Below, piece after piece: positions 1 to 7,976 of a stretch of 64,000 bases of DNA (position 1 is the first letter of the stretch; every line of letters starts with the position of its first letter). Location: NCBI GenBank assembly GCA_017482345.1, contig JAFUNB010000006.1, positions 1 to 64,000 on the forward strand. Direction: 5' to 3'. The DNA is from Oscillibacter sp. GTDB lineage: Bacteria > Bacillota > Clostridia > Oscillospirales > Oscillospiraceae. The position numbers and the translations under genes were made by a program. The notes beneath the pieces were generated by a model. It was not told the DNA's origin, searched no databases, and saw only the letters and a list, made by a program, of their open reading frames with translations.

Positions 1-58
1 CATGGTATTGACACCGCCAGCTAGTATGCTCTAAACTACTAATATCTGGACTTTTCAT
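1..58 (-). mobile_element. tnpA: IS200/IS605-type transposase TnpA, 5' end only (cut by window edge)
   Basis: Reading the minus strand from the ATG at 58 gives MKSPDISSLEHTSWRCQYH before the window ends. The pattern of a short leader, then H-T, W, C-x-YH is how many IS200/IS605 Y1 transposases begin (usually followed by IVFAPKYRR). An AAGGAGA ribosome-binding site lies just upstream (65-72). The catalytic HUH and Tyr residues would lie outside the window, so intactness cannot be judged. Only 19 residues are visible, so the family call rests on this N-terminal signature and the nearby palindrome. Confidence 0.6.
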
Positions 59-164
59 GAATTAGTCTCCTTGTTTTTGTGAATTTGGTCGGCAAACCTT
101 TCATTCACTCTAACTTGGAGACTTTTTCTTGTCTACTCCATCCCTCGCTATAAGCTCTTTTTCT

Positions 165-183
165 CCCCCGGCAGAGCCGGGGG
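165..183. repeat. G+C-rich palindrome, probable IS200/IS605 subterminal hairpin
   Basis: CCCCCGGC (165-172) pairs perfectly with GCCGGGGG (176-183) across a 3-base loop. It lies about 105 bases upstream of the partial tnpA start. IS200/IS605 elements have no terminal inverted repeats but carry subterminal hairpins recognised by the transposase, and this one fits in position and form. A plain terminator is the alternative. Confidence 0.45.
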
Positions 184-206
184 TTGCCTTTGTCAAGACA
201 AAACAG

Positions 207-240
207 AAAGTCCTGAAACCATTGCGGTTTCAGGACTTTT
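207..240. terminator. Perfect 14-bp stem-loop, terminator-like
   Basis: AAAGTCCTGAAACC (207-220) pairs with GGTTTCAGGACTTT (226-239) across a 5-base loop, with A and T flanks on both sides. It can terminate transcription in either direction. It separates the IS200-like end from the IS3-type transposase. Apart from this hairpin and the palindrome at 165-183, nothing gene-like is seen between 59 and 338. Confidence 0.6.
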
Positions 241-338
241 ACTGTGATAACCCAACACTATAGATATTTTTAGTTGTTTTCTTTTATAGTTGAATTCCAT
301 ATTACAATAGCCTCATCACCTACAAAGGAGTCAAGGCT

Positions 339-1508
339 ATGCCAGTAACCTATCCAATAGAATTCAAAAAGGCCATTATGCGTCGCTATCAAAATGGCGA
401 AACTTTGAAATCACTTAGTGAGGAATTTCATGTTTCTCAGAGTACTCTTTATCACTGGCGAAAAGAGTTTTGTTCTATCGAAACTCCGCAGCATACATAC
501 ACCCCAAAGGAGTTTGATGCAATTTCAAGGAAGCTGGAAAAGCTGGAACACGAGAAGGAGATCATTCAACTCTCAGGATTTCTTGAAAAAGTTCCGCTGA
601 AAACGAAACTTGCCACCCTGGAAGAACTCTATAAAACAGAAGAAAACCCATACAGCGTTTATGAACTGTGTGAAGCCCTCGGCGTTGCAAGAGGCACTTT
701 TTATAACCATATTTTCCGGCGTGCCGACCGAAGTGAGTATAACAGGGAACAAGAAGAGTTGATGCTGAAGGTTCAGCAAATTTTCGATGACAGCAGTCAG
801 CGCTTCGGCGCGGAGAAAATCCGCATCATACTTACTGAAAGCGGTATCCGTGTTAGTAAAAAGCGAATTGCGGCCATTATGCAGGAACTTGATTTGCACA
901 GCGTTCGTCCAGATGCGAAAAAGCAATTCAAGAAGCGTCAGCAATATCGGAAACAAAATCTTTTGGAACGACAGTTTACTGCCGAGCGCCCCAATCAAAT
1001 TTGGGTCAGTGACATTACATATTTTAAGGTCAACGGCTACTGGCTCTACTTTTGTATGATCCTCGACTTGTTCTCGCGGAAAATCGTCGGCTGGCGTGTG
1101 TCTCGCAATGCCAGCACCAATCTTGTGACCACTACATTTCGGAACGCATATCGGGAGCGTGGTGAACCGAAAGGTCTGACCTTTCACAGCGACAGGGGCA
1201 AGCAGTACACCTCCAGAGCGTTTAGGGAGCTACTGCAAAAATGCGGTACAAAACAGTCCTTCTCAGCTACGGGCCAGCCGCACGATAACGCAGTGGCAGA
1301 AACATTCTTTGCGACTTTCAAAAAAGAAGAGGCGTACCGCAGAGAGTACACCTCAGAGCAGAGCTTCCGGCGAAGCGTGGAACAGTACATTGCATTTTAT
1401 AATGAAACCAGACCTCATCGAACGCTGAAATATAAGACGCCGCAAACATTCGAAGACGAGTATTTTATGAAAAAGCAGTGTTCAAATTCCGACCCTGCGA
1501 AGAAATAA
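339..1508 (+). mobile_element. IS3-family transposase, single uninterrupted frame
   Basis: The 389-residue protein has an N-terminal helix-turn-helix (about 5-45, ending in LYHW), a charged coiled region (60-80), an HTH_21-like middle domain (about 140-200) and a C-terminal rve integrase core. The DDE residues appear as D225 (SDITYF), D285 (HSDRG) and E321 (VAETFF), with the DD(35)E spacing typical of IS3. Most IS3 members make this protein by -1 frameshifting between orfA and orfB; here both halves are already fused in one frame. An AAAGGAG ribosome-binding site precedes the ATG. Base composition is lower in G+C than in neighbouring genes, consistent with transfer. I could not define terminal inverted repeats with confidence. 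The gene looks intact. Confidence 0.88.
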
Positions 1509-1595
1509 TTCTTCCGCATTTTTCGTTTTTTCATGAAAGCATAGAAAGAACGCAAATAGAAAAAGCCCTGCTGTTGCAAGGCTTTCAAAAAATGA

Positions 1596-1636
1596 GAGGT
1601 CCGTTTTTCGATAAAAATGTTCGAAAAACGGACCTC
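1596..1636. terminator. Perfect 16-bp stem-loop between transposase and tRNA-Pro
   Basis: GAGGTCCGTTTTTCGA (1596-1611) pairs with TCGAAAAACGGACCTC (1621-1636), with a 9-base AT-rich loop. It follows the transposase on the plus strand and the tRNA-Pro on the minus strand, so it probably ends the tRNA transcript. Confidence 0.6.
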
Positions 1637-1643
1637 GTTCATA

Positions 1644-1720
<77 letters not shown>

Positions 1721-1760
1721 TATTTACTTGGCGCCGCTCCGTATCGGAGACAGCTTAGTT

Positions 1761-1789
1761 ATATTAACACGGCACAAAACAAAATGCAA
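1761..1789 (-). promoter_or_regulatory. Sigma-A-type promoter for tRNA-Pro
   Basis: On the minus strand, TTGCAT (1789-1784) and TAATAT (1766-1761) are separated by 17 bases and lie about 40 bases upstream of the tRNA 5' end. Confidence 0.6.
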
Positions 1790-1844
1790 GCCTTTTTTTC
1801 ATTTTTTTCAAAAAATTTTTCCAGCCTGGTTTCCGTGTTTCCTG

Positions 1845-1873
1845 TTGACAAAGAGAAATCGGTGTGGTAACAT
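1845..1873 (+). promoter_or_regulatory. Sigma-A-type promoter for the two tRNA-Ser genes
   Basis: TTGACA (1845-1850), a 17-base spacer and TAACAT (1868-1873) lie 35 bases before the first tRNA-Ser. Confidence 0.7.
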
Positions 1874-1908
1874 ATTACAAGTGTTCGGCCGGCGGACGCA
1901 TCCTTTCT

Positions 1909-1996
1909 GGAGAGATGTCCGAGCGGTTTAAGGAACCGGTCTTGAAAACCGGCGACGTGAAAGCGTCCGTGGGTTCGAATCCCACTCTCTCCGCCA
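1909..1996 (+). tRNA. tRNA-Ser (TGA anticodon)
   Basis: Acceptor GGAGAGA pairs with TCTCTCC, followed by discriminator G and an encoded CCA. The anticodon loop is CTTGAAA (anticodon TGA). It has the long variable arm of class II tRNAs and a GGTTCGAATCC T-loop. Length is 88 bases. Confidence 0.94.
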
Positions 1997-2009
1997 CAAT
2001 TTTACAAAT

Positions 2010-2102
2010 GCAGAAGTACCCAAGAGGCCGAAGGGGCTCCCCTGCTAAGGGAGTAGGCTGGATAAAACCGGCGCGAGGGTTCAAATCCCTCCTTCTGCGC
2101 CA
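2010..2102 (+). tRNA. tRNA-Ser (GCT anticodon)
   Basis: Acceptor GCAGAAG pairs with CTTCTGC, then G and CCA. The anticodon stem CTCCC/GGGAG encloses CTGCTAA (anticodon GCT). It has a long variable arm and a GGTTCAAATCC T-loop. It starts 13 bases after the preceding tRNA-Ser, so the two are cotranscribed. Confidence 0.94.
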
Positions 2103-2137
2103 AAAGACCTTGTGATCATCCGATCACAAGGTCTTTT
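2102..2137 (+). terminator. Rho-independent terminator of the tRNA-Ser pair
   Basis: AAAAGACCTTGTGATC (2102-2117) pairs perfectly with GATCACAAGGTCTTTT (2122-2137) across a 4-base loop, starting at the CCA end of the second tRNA. It also sits at the 3' end of the convergent rhodanese gene and can serve both. Confidence 0.85.
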
Positions 2138-2148
2138 GTTTTCTCTCA

Positions 2149-2472
2149 TCAATCGCGCTCGATGTCGCCGGTCCAGGCGGCGATACCACCCAGATTTTTT
2201 ACATGGGTATAGCCCATGTGCTGCAGGGCACTGACGGCCTGCCGGCTGCGGACGCCGCTGCGGCAGTAGACGAACAGCGGAGTATCCTTGTCCTTCACCA
2301 CATCTGCCGTTTTCTCAATGGTCTGCAGGGAGACATTGACGGCGCCGGGGATGCGGCCCTCACCGTATTCCTCCGGTGTGCGGACGTCCAGCAGGATGGC
2401 GCCGGGCAAGGATTCATATTCCCGGAAATCCGCATTGATGTCGTGCTTTTTGAAAAAATCGAAAAATACCAT
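2149..2472 (-). CDS. Single-domain rhodanese-like sulfurtransferase
   Basis: This 107-residue cytoplasmic protein is one rhodanese domain with no signal peptide. It shows the family landmarks LLDVRTPEEY (28-37), GRIPGAVNV (39-47) and an active-site loop with C70 in VYCRSGVRS, followed by the G-Y-x-x-V-x-N-L-x-G-G-x-x-x-W block. Such proteins carry persulfide on the loop cysteine and hand sulfur to thiol acceptors; the partner is not evident here. GGAGCTCCT precedes the ATG. It is monocistronic, ending against the tRNA terminator. Confidence 0.85.
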   Translation of the reverse strand: MVFFDFFKKHDINADFREYESLPGAILLDVRTPEEYGEGRIPGAVNVSLQTIEKTADVVKDKDTPLFVYCRSGVRSRQAVSALQHMGYTHVKNLGGIAAWTGDIERD

Positions 2473-2590
2473 AGGAGCTCCTTCCCGCCGTTGTGCCGTG
2501 CCGGCCGTGCGTTGCTTGCGTGTCTTTTATAGTTTTATTATATCCCCTTTTCCGTGTATTTTCTATGACAAATCCCACAGCACGCCCGCA

Positions 2591-2621
2591 AAAAGCGCCG
2601 CAGACAATCTGCGGCGCTTTT
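2591..2621 (-). terminator. Terminator of the deoC-SDR operon
   Basis: AAAAGCGCCGCAGA (2591-2604) pairs with TCTGCGGCGCTTTT (2608-2621) across a 3-base loop, directly after the SDR stop codon on the minus strand, and ends in Ts. Confidence 0.8.
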
Positions 2622-2626
2622 GTGAT

Positions 2627-3409
2627 TCAAATAATAGTATAGCCGCCGTCCACCACGATGTTGCTGCCGGTGGTGTAGCGGGCACTGTCGGAGGCCAGAT
2701 AGATATAGGCCGCCGCCAGATCGTCCGGCACGCCCAGACGCTTCTGGGGCGTCCGGCTGATCCACTCGTCCCGCAGGGACTGGGGCCGCTTGGCGGTCAT
2801 CTCCGTGAAGATATAGCCGGGACTGACGGCGTTCACCCGGATGCCGTAGTCCGCCAGCTCCACCGCCAGCGTGTGGGTCATGTGGATGACGCCGGCCTTG
2901 GAGGAGTTGTAGGCGATCTGCTGCTGGGGCACATTGACGATCCCGGCGGACATGGAGCCGGTGTTGATGATGGAACCCTGCTTGCCGTGGCGGATCAGCA
3001 GCCGGGCAAAGGCTGTGGCCATATAGAAAATGCCGTTGTAGTTGACGTCATTCACCCGCAGCCACTCCTCCGGCGTCAGATCCAGGCAGAATTTGTGCTG
3101 GCCGATGCCGGCGTTGTTCACCAGCACATCAGGCACGCCCAGCGTCTCCGCCACCCGCTCCAGCGACTGCTCCACCTGCTCCGGCTTCGTCACGTCGCAG
3201 GCAAGGGCCATGGCCCGGTGGCCGTACAGCTCCACCAGCTCGCCGGCCACCGCCTCCGCCTTGTCGGCAGTGACGTCAAAAATGGCGATGTGGGCGCCCA
3301 TGGCGGCCATGTAGTTGGCCACGGTGCGGCCGATGCCGCTGGCGCCGCCGGTGACGACGATGATTTTATCCTTCAGGGAAAACAGCGCTTCCCCATTGAT
3401 CTTTTCCAT
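2627..3409 (-). CDS. Short-chain dehydrogenase/reductase (polyol/sugar type)
   Basis: The ATG at 3409 gives 260 residues; the frame stays open upstream but lacks a better start. It is a classical SDR: nucleotide-binding VTGGASGIG (19-27), NNAG (98-101), catalytic S152, Y167 and K171 (AYNSSK), and a C-terminal SxxTTGSNIVVDGG. An acidic residue after the second strand (FDV, 44-46) favours NAD(H). It resembles SDRs acting on sugar alcohols or keto-sugars, but the substrate cannot be read from sequence. It lies 20 bases downstream of deoC in the same direction, so the two likely handle successive steps. Confidence 0.82.
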   Translation of the reverse strand: MEKINGEALFSLKDKIIVVTGGASGIGRTVANYMAAMGAHIAIFDVTADKAEAVAGELVELYGHRAMALACDVTKPEQVEQSLERVAETLGVPDVLVNNAGIGQHKFCLDLTPEEWLRVNDVNYNGIFYMATAFARLLIRHGKQGSIINTGSMSAGIVNVPQQQIAYNSSKAGVIHMTHTLAVELADYGIRVNAVSPGYIFTEMTAKRPQSLRDEWISRTPQKRLGVPDDLAAAYIYLASDSARYTTGSNIVVDGGYTII

Positions 3410-3429
3410 GGCGTCCTCCCTGTCTCCCG

Positions 3430-4125
3430 TCAGCCCATGCTCTTGATGACGTCCACGCCCGCGCGGGTGCCGATGCGGCTGGCGCCGGCATGGATCAGAT
3501 CCATGGCAAACTTGTAATCCGTCACTCTGCCAGAGGCCTTGACGCCGGTGTCCACGCCCACAGCCTCTTTCAGCAGCTTCACGTCCTCCACAGTGCACCA
3601 GCCGGAGCCGAAGCCCGTGCTGGTCTTTACATAGTCCACGCCGCACTCCTTGACGGCCAGAGCGGCCTTCACCTTCTGCTCATCCGTCAGATAGCAGCAC
3701 TCCAGAATGGCCTTGGAGGGCACCTGGCAGTCCCGGGCTGCCTTGACCATAGCCTCCGCCTCACGCTTGATATAGTCCCAGTCGCCGCCCACAGCGGCGC
3801 CCACGCTGATGACGTAGTCCACATCCGTGGCGCCCAGCCGGACACAGGAGTAGATCTCCGCCGCCTTGGTCTCGATGAGATTGGCGCCCCAGGGATAGCC
3901 AATAGGAGCGTTGATATGGGCGTCGGTGCCCTTCAGCTCCTGCGCCACCAGCTCGATGAAGCGGGGATTGATGGCGGCACAGCCGAAGCCGTACTCCTTG
4001 ACCTCCCCGCAAAATTTCAGGATCTCCTCCTTGGTGGAATAGGCGAACAGCAGCGAGTGGTCGATGAGCTTCGCCAGCTCTGCCGCAGACAGGTTTTCCG
4101 CTGTGATGATCTCATACTTTCCCAT
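3430..4125 (-). CDS. deoC: DeoC-type class I aldolase (2-deoxyribose-5-phosphate aldolase family)
   Basis: The 231-residue protein has the DeoC TIM-barrel signatures: IDHSLL (21-26), a DVDYVISVGA strand holding the catalytic Asp region (D103), Schiff-base lysine K167 in YVKTSTGFG, and the second lysine K196 in GVKASGR. Family members reversibly cleave 2-deoxyribose 5-phosphate to acetaldehyde and glyceraldehyde 3-phosphate. A GGAGGA ribosome-binding site precedes the ATG. No deoxyribose kinase, phosphopentomutase or nucleoside phosphorylase is nearby; instead the partner is an SDR, so the substrate may differ from nucleoside-derived deoxyribose. A second, divergent DeoC lies at 49189-49863. 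Confidence 0.87.
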   Translation of the reverse strand: MGKYEIITAENLSAAELAKLIDHSLLFAYSTKEEILKFCGEVKEYGFGCAAINPRFIELVAQELKGTDAHINAPIGYPWGANLIETKAAEIYSCVRLGATDVDYVISVGAAVGGDWDYIKREAEAMVKAARDCQVPSKAILECCYLTDEQKVKAALAVKECGVDYVKTSTGFGSGWCTVEDVKLLKEAVGVDTGVKASGRVTDYKFAMDLIHAGASRIGTRAGVDVIKSMG

Positions 4126-4191
4126 AAAATTTCCTCCGAATTCTTTGAATTATATTTTTATTTCTCAAATTTCGGACTCGCCCTCTAGCTT

Positions 4192-4221
4192 TAATTAACA
4201 CTGTAGTTCCCCAAAAAGCAA
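4192..4221 (-). promoter_or_regulatory. Possible promoter of the deoC-SDR operon
   Basis: On the minus strand, TTGCTT and TAATTA are 18 bases apart, about 70 bases before the deoC ATG, within an AT-rich gap (4126-4359). The match is modest and another start is possible. Confidence 0.35.
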
Positions 4222-4359
4222 CACTTTTTCTGCAAAATCAGAAAGAAATAACATTTTTACAAAACATCTAAATATTGTACATAACACCTCTCTGACACGG
4301 CGGGTTTCCTTTTTTCGCCCACTGTGCTATGATGGAAAAAACACGTTCGGGAGGGGCAT

Positions 4360-5082
4360 ATGCGCCACGTACAACTGACACTCAGCGCCAACGCGGGACT
4401 GGCCCTGCAGCTGGCCGACAAACGGATCTGGATCGACGCCGCTCACAGCGAGAAGATCCCCGGCATGTCCGCTCTGACGGAGGAACAGTGGCGCTGCGTG
4501 CTGCGCCATCCTGACTTCATGGCACCCGATCTGCTGTTTTTCACCCACTGCCACGGCGACCACTTCTCCGCTCCGCGGGCCGCGGAGGCCGCGCGGCTGT
4601 GGCCCCGGGCGGTGGTAGCGCTGCCGGAGCAGAAGCTGGAACGGCAGACCCTGCTGACCGGCAGTCACCTCCGCGTCCGCTCCGGCAGCACGGAGTTTCA
4701 CTTTCTGCGGCTGACCCACGAGGGACTGGAATTCGCGGACGTGCCCCATTACGGCCTGCTGGTGGACGACGGCGGCTACCGCATCCTGTTCACCGGCGAC
4801 TGTCAGGTAGCCGGAGGGGAGCTGGAGCAGCTGCGGGATCTGGACATCCATCTGGCTGTGGTGGATTTCCCGTGGATCACCCTGCGGAAGGGGCGGGAGT
4901 TTTTGCAGAATGTGCTGCGCCCCCGGCAGGTGGCGGTCTGCCACATCCCCTTCCCCGCAGACGACGAGATCGGCGCCCGTGCCGCCGCGATCCGCGCTGC
5001 GGCACAGCTGCCGGACATGGACGTGCGGCTGTTTCTGGAGCCGTTCCAGAGCGAGCGGTTCGTTTCCCCCATCCTCCCATAA
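4360..5082 (+). CDS. UlaG-like metallo-beta-lactamase-fold hydrolase
   Basis: The 240-residue soluble protein carries the metal motif T62-H63-C-H65-G-D67-H68 and a later FTGDCQ (metal-bridging Asp) in a beta-lactamase fold. Family members of this size are Zn- or Mn-dependent hydrolases of lactones or phosphodiesters; UlaG opens L-ascorbate 6-phosphate lactone. The closest functional call is not secure. GGAGGGG lies before the ATG. It is a single gene with its own terminator and is divergent from deoC. Confidence 0.7.
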   Translation: MRHVQLTLSANAGLALQLADKRIWIDAAHSEKIPGMSALTEEQWRCVLRHPDFMAPDLLFFTHCHGDHFSAPRAAEAARLWPRAVVALPEQKLERQTLLTGSHLRVRSGSTEFHFLRLTHEGLEFADVPHYGLLVDDGGYRILFTGDCQVAGGELEQLRDLDIHLAVVDFPWITLRKGREFLQNVLRPRQVAVCHIPFPADDEIGARAAAIRAAAQLPDMDVRLFLEPFQSERFVSPILP

Positions 5083-5089
5083 CTGTACG

Positions 5090-5120
5090 ACACCGGCGGA
5101 ATATTTCGCCGGTGTTGTTT
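5090..5120 (+). terminator. Terminator after the MBL-fold gene
   Basis: ACACCGGCG (5090-5098) pairs with CGCCGGTGT (5107-5115), followed by a T-rich run, 8 bases after the stop codon. Confidence 0.8.
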
Positions 5121-5179
5121 TTCTGTCTCCGACAGGTTTTTTATTCATCAAACTACGGCAAAAAATCCACGGCGACGCA

Positions 5180-5209
5180 TTGACAAACCCTCGCTTTTGG
5201 AGCTATTCT
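5180..5209 (+). promoter_or_regulatory. Promoter of glnA
   Basis: TTGACA (5180-5185), an 18-base spacer and TATTCT (5204-5209) lie about 40 bases before the glnA ATG. Confidence 0.55.
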
Positions 5210-5247
5210 TACTACAGTTTATCAATTTAACGTGAGGAGTGAGTTCG

Positions 5248-6672
5248 ATGGCAAAAAGCGTGCAGGACATTTTGGACATCATCGCAAAACACAATATCCA
5301 AATGGTCGATTTCAAGATGGTGGACATCAACGGTCAATTCCGGCACGTGACCATTCCCGCCGGAAACTTTTCTGAGGACACCATGCGATCCGGCATCGGC
5401 TTTGACGCTTCCAACTATGGCTACGCTGTGGTGGAAAAAAGCGACATGGTATTTATCCCTGACCCTGACACCGCCGTGATCGACCCCTTCTGCCAGATCC
5501 CCACTCTGTCCATGACCGGCAACGCCATGATCATTGACAATCCCGAAAACCGCCCTCTGGCCCAGTATCCCCGCAACATCGTGCTGGCCGCCGAGCAGTA
5601 TATGAAGGACTCCGGCATCGCCGATACCATGCTCATTCTGCCGGAATTTGAGTTTTACCTGTTCGATCAGGTAGGGTGGGAAGTCCAGGCCAACAGCATC
5701 GGCGTCTCTCTGGATACCAACCAGTCCTACTGGAACAGTGCCACCGAGGGCAAGGGCTGCGTGGTGGCCAAGCAGAAGAACTACCACATCGCAAAGCCCT
5801 TTGACCAGACCTACGAGTGCCGCAGTGAAATGTGCATGCACATGAAGGACGCCGGCATTGAGATCAACTATCACCACCCTGAGGTGGCCGCCTCCGGCCA
5901 GTTTGAGATCGAGCCCCAGCTGGGCCAGATGTCCAGAATGGCCGACGCCACCATGATGATCAAATACATCATCCACAACACCGCTCTGAAATACGGCAAG
6001 TCCGCCACCTTCATGCCCAAGCCGGTCTACGGCGAGGCCGGCAATGGTATGCACGTACACATGCTGCTTTTGAAAGACGGCGAGCCGGTCTTCTCCGATG
6101 ACAACGGCTACTCCCATCTGAGCAGGACGGCCCACTACTTTATGGGTGGTCTGCTGAAGCACATCAGCTCCCTGTGCGCCATCACCAATCCCAGCACCAA
6201 CTCCTTCAAGCGACTGGTACCCGGCTTTGAGGCGCCCGTCACCGTGGGCTACGCCACCTCCAACCGCAGCGCCGTTATCCGTATTCCCGCCTATGCCAAG
6301 AGCCCTGACAAGCGCCGCTTTGAGCTGCGGAATCCGGACGCCACCTGCAACCCCTATTTCTGCTACGCCGCCATTCTCATGGCCGGTCTGGACGGTGTGA
6401 AAAACCAGATCGACCCCCACGAAAACGGCTGGGGTCCCTATGACGTGAATCTGTACCATCTCAGCGACGAGGAGAAGTCGAAGCTCCACCATCTGCCCAC
6501 CTCTCTGGAGCAGGCGCTGGACGCGCTGGAGGCCGATCACGACTATCTGACTGCCGGCGGCGTGTTCCCTGAGGAGCTGCTGAAAAACTTCATCAAGTCC
6601 AAGCGGGAGGAATGTCGCCAGATGGCCGCCATCCCCCATCCCGCCGAATTTGAAAAATACTACAATCTGTAA
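5248..6672 (+). CDS. glnA: Glutamine synthetase, type I
   Basis: This enzyme condenses glutamate and ammonia to glutamine with ATP. The ATG at 5248 (GAGGAG 8 bases upstream) is preferred to the in-frame GTG at 5239, giving 474 residues. Landmarks are the N-terminal beta-grasp (to about 105), PEFEFYLFD (132-140) metal ligands, GQFEIE, NGMHVHM (266-272) ATP-site block, the NRSAVIRIP loop (339-347) and RRFELRNPDATCNPY. Y403 in NLYHLSDEE lies where GSI-beta enzymes carry the adenylylated tyrosine (NLYDLPPEE). The gene stands alone with its own promoter and terminator; no glnR or nearby PII gene is visible. Confidence 0.92.
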   Translation: MAKSVQDILDIIAKHNIQMVDFKMVDINGQFRHVTIPAGNFSEDTMRSGIGFDASNYGYAVVEKSDMVFIPDPDTAVIDPFCQIPTLSMTGNAMIIDNPENRPLAQYPRNIVLAAEQYMKDSGIADTMLILPEFEFYLFDQVGWEVQANSIGVSLDTNQSYWNSATEGKGCVVAKQKNYHIAKPFDQTYECRSEMCMHMKDAGIEINYHHPEVAASGQFEIEPQLGQMSRMADATMMIKYIIHNTALKYGKSATFMPKPVYGEAGNGMHVHMLLLKDGEPVFSDDNGYSHLSRTAHYFMGGLLKHISSLCAITNPSTNSFKRLVPGFEAPVTVGYATSNRSAVIRIPAYAKSPDKRRFELRNPDATCNPYFCYAAILMAGLDGVKNQIDPHENGWGPYDVNLYHLSDEEKSKLHHLPTSLEQALDALEADHDYLTAGGVFPEELLKNFIKSKREECRQMAAIPHPAEFEKYYNL

Positions 6673-6676
6673 CCTG

Positions 6677-6707
6677 AACGCGCCCGGAGGAATCCCCCGG
6701 GCGCGTT
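6677..6707 (+). terminator. Terminator of glnA
   Basis: AACGCGCCCGG (6677-6687) pairs with CCGGGCGCGTT (6697-6707) and is followed by Ts, 5 bases after the stop codon. Confidence 0.85.
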
Positions 6708-6738
6708 TTCCAGCATTTTCCTGAACAAAAATTCACCC

Positions 6739-6767
6739 TTGACCTGTGCCCTGTCATAGGGTTAAAT
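6739..6767 (+). promoter_or_regulatory. Promoter of the aldo/keto reductase gene
   Basis: TTGACC (6739-6744), a 17-base spacer and TTAAAT (6762-6767) lie about 30 bases before the start codon. Confidence 0.55.
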
Positions 6768-6795
6768 GGAATCAGAACACAAAGGAGGCGGCACC

Positions 6796-7929
6796 ATGGA
6801 ATACACGACCTTTCAGGATCTGAAGCTGTCCGCGCTGGGCCTTGGCGTCATGCGGATGCCGGTCATCGACGGCGACAGCGCCCGCATCGATGAGGAAAAG
6901 GCGGCGGAGATGATCGCCTGCGCGCTGGAGGGCGGCATCAACTACTTCGACACCGCCTGGGCCTATCACGGCGGCAAATCCCAAGAGGTGCTGGGCCGGC
7001 TGCTGGCTCCCTATCCCCGGGATAGCTTCTATCTCGCCACCAAGTTCCCCGGCTACGAACAGGAGTTCTTCGACGATCCTGCCAGGATCTTCGAGGCCCA
7101 GCTGGAGCAGTGCCGGACGGACTATTTTGACTTCTACCTGATCCACAACCTGTGGGAGAAAAACATCGACACCTATCTGGACCCCAGCTGCACCGTCATG
7201 GACTATCTGCTGGAGCAGAAGGCCGCCGGCCGCATCCGCCATCTGGGCTTTTCCACCCACGGCAGTCTCGAGACTATGGAGCGGTTTTTGCAGGCCTACG
7301 GCCAGCACATGGAGTTCTGCCAGATCCAGCTGAACTATCTGGACTGGGAGTTCCAGAACGCCCGGGAAAAGGTGGAGCTGCTGGGCCGGTGGGACCTGCC
7401 CGTGTGGGTCATGGAGCCGCTGCGGGGCGGCAGTCTGGCCGCTCTGCCGGAGCGGGCTGTGAAGCAATTGAGCGCCCTACGGCCGGAGGGCAGTCTCGCC
7501 GCGTGGGGATTCCGGTTTGTGCGGAACGTGCCCGGCGTCACTATGATCCTCTCCGGCATGTCCAACATGGAGCAGCTGCGGGAGAACCTCCGTCTCTTCT
7601 CCGCTCCCGCGCCCATCTCTCCCGACGAGCAGGAGACGCTGCTGGGCATCGCCGCCGAGCTGGTGAAAAACCGCCTGCCCTGCACCGCCTGCCGCTACTG
7701 CACCGAGGGCTGTCCCGCACAGCTGGACATCCCCGCCCTCATTGGCCTGTACAACGACCACGTCTGCTCCGAGGGCGTCACCGCCTCCCGCTCCCGCTCC
7801 CTCCGCACCTCCCTGCCGGAGACGGGGCCGGACGCCTGCATCGCCTGCGGCAAGTGCGAATCCGTATGTCCCCAGAACATCAAAATCCCCGACGTGATGG
7901 CGTCCTTCGCCGCATATCTCGCGGAATAA
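6796..7929 (+). CDS. Aldo/keto reductase with C-terminal 4Fe-4S ferredoxin domain
   Basis: The start at 6796 follows AAAGGAGG; an upstream in-frame ATG at 6766 has no such site. The 377-residue protein has an AKR TIM barrel (about 1-280) with the tetrad D52, Y57, K83 and H117. A cysteine-rich tail follows, with CTACRYCTEGCP and CIACGKCESVCP blocks typical of iron-sulfur binding. This architecture is common in anaerobes; the substrate and the role of the clusters are generally unknown. It is monocistronic, sharing a bidirectional terminator with the convergent operon. Confidence 0.87.
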   Translation: MEYTTFQDLKLSALGLGVMRMPVIDGDSARIDEEKAAEMIACALEGGINYFDTAWAYHGGKSQEVLGRLLAPYPRDSFYLATKFPGYEQEFFDDPARIFEAQLEQCRTDYFDFYLIHNLWEKNIDTYLDPSCTVMDYLLEQKAAGRIRHLGFSTHGSLETMERFLQAYGQHMEFCQIQLNYLDWEFQNAREKVELLGRWDLPVWVMEPLRGGSLAALPERAVKQLSALRPEGSLAAWGFRFVRNVPGVTMILSGMSNMEQLRENLRLFSAPAPISPDEQETLLGIAAELVKNRLPCTACRYCTEGCPAQLDIPALIGLYNDHVCSEGVTASRSRSLRTSLPETGPDACIACGKCESVCPQNIKIPDVMASFAAYLAE

Positions 7930-7935
7930 CCCAGC

Positions 7936-7973
7936 AAAAAACGCCTGAAACCGGCCGGTTTCAGGCGTTTTTT
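7936..7973. terminator. Bidirectional terminator between convergent genes
   Basis: AAAAAACGCCTGAAACC pairs with GGTTTCAGGCGTTTTTT around a GGCC centre (7936-7973). It has A and T tracts on the two sides, so it serves both the reductase and the minus-strand operon. Confidence 0.88.
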
Positions 7974-7976
7974 CAT

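Noticed and set aside
207..240. Hairpin considered as a terminal inverted repeat of the IS3 element
   Set aside because: Both arms are adjacent on the same side of the gene, and no matching sequence was found downstream of 1508; it reads as a terminator.
1909..2137. tRNA-Ser genes as an integration site for a genomic island
   Set aside because: No integrase gene and no duplicated tRNA 3' end were found in the window; the following genes look like ordinary chromosome.
2627..4125. Nucleoside or deoxyribose catabolic operon
   Set aside because: DeoC is present, but no deoxyribokinase, phosphopentomutase, nucleoside phosphorylase or DeoR-type regulator accompanies it.
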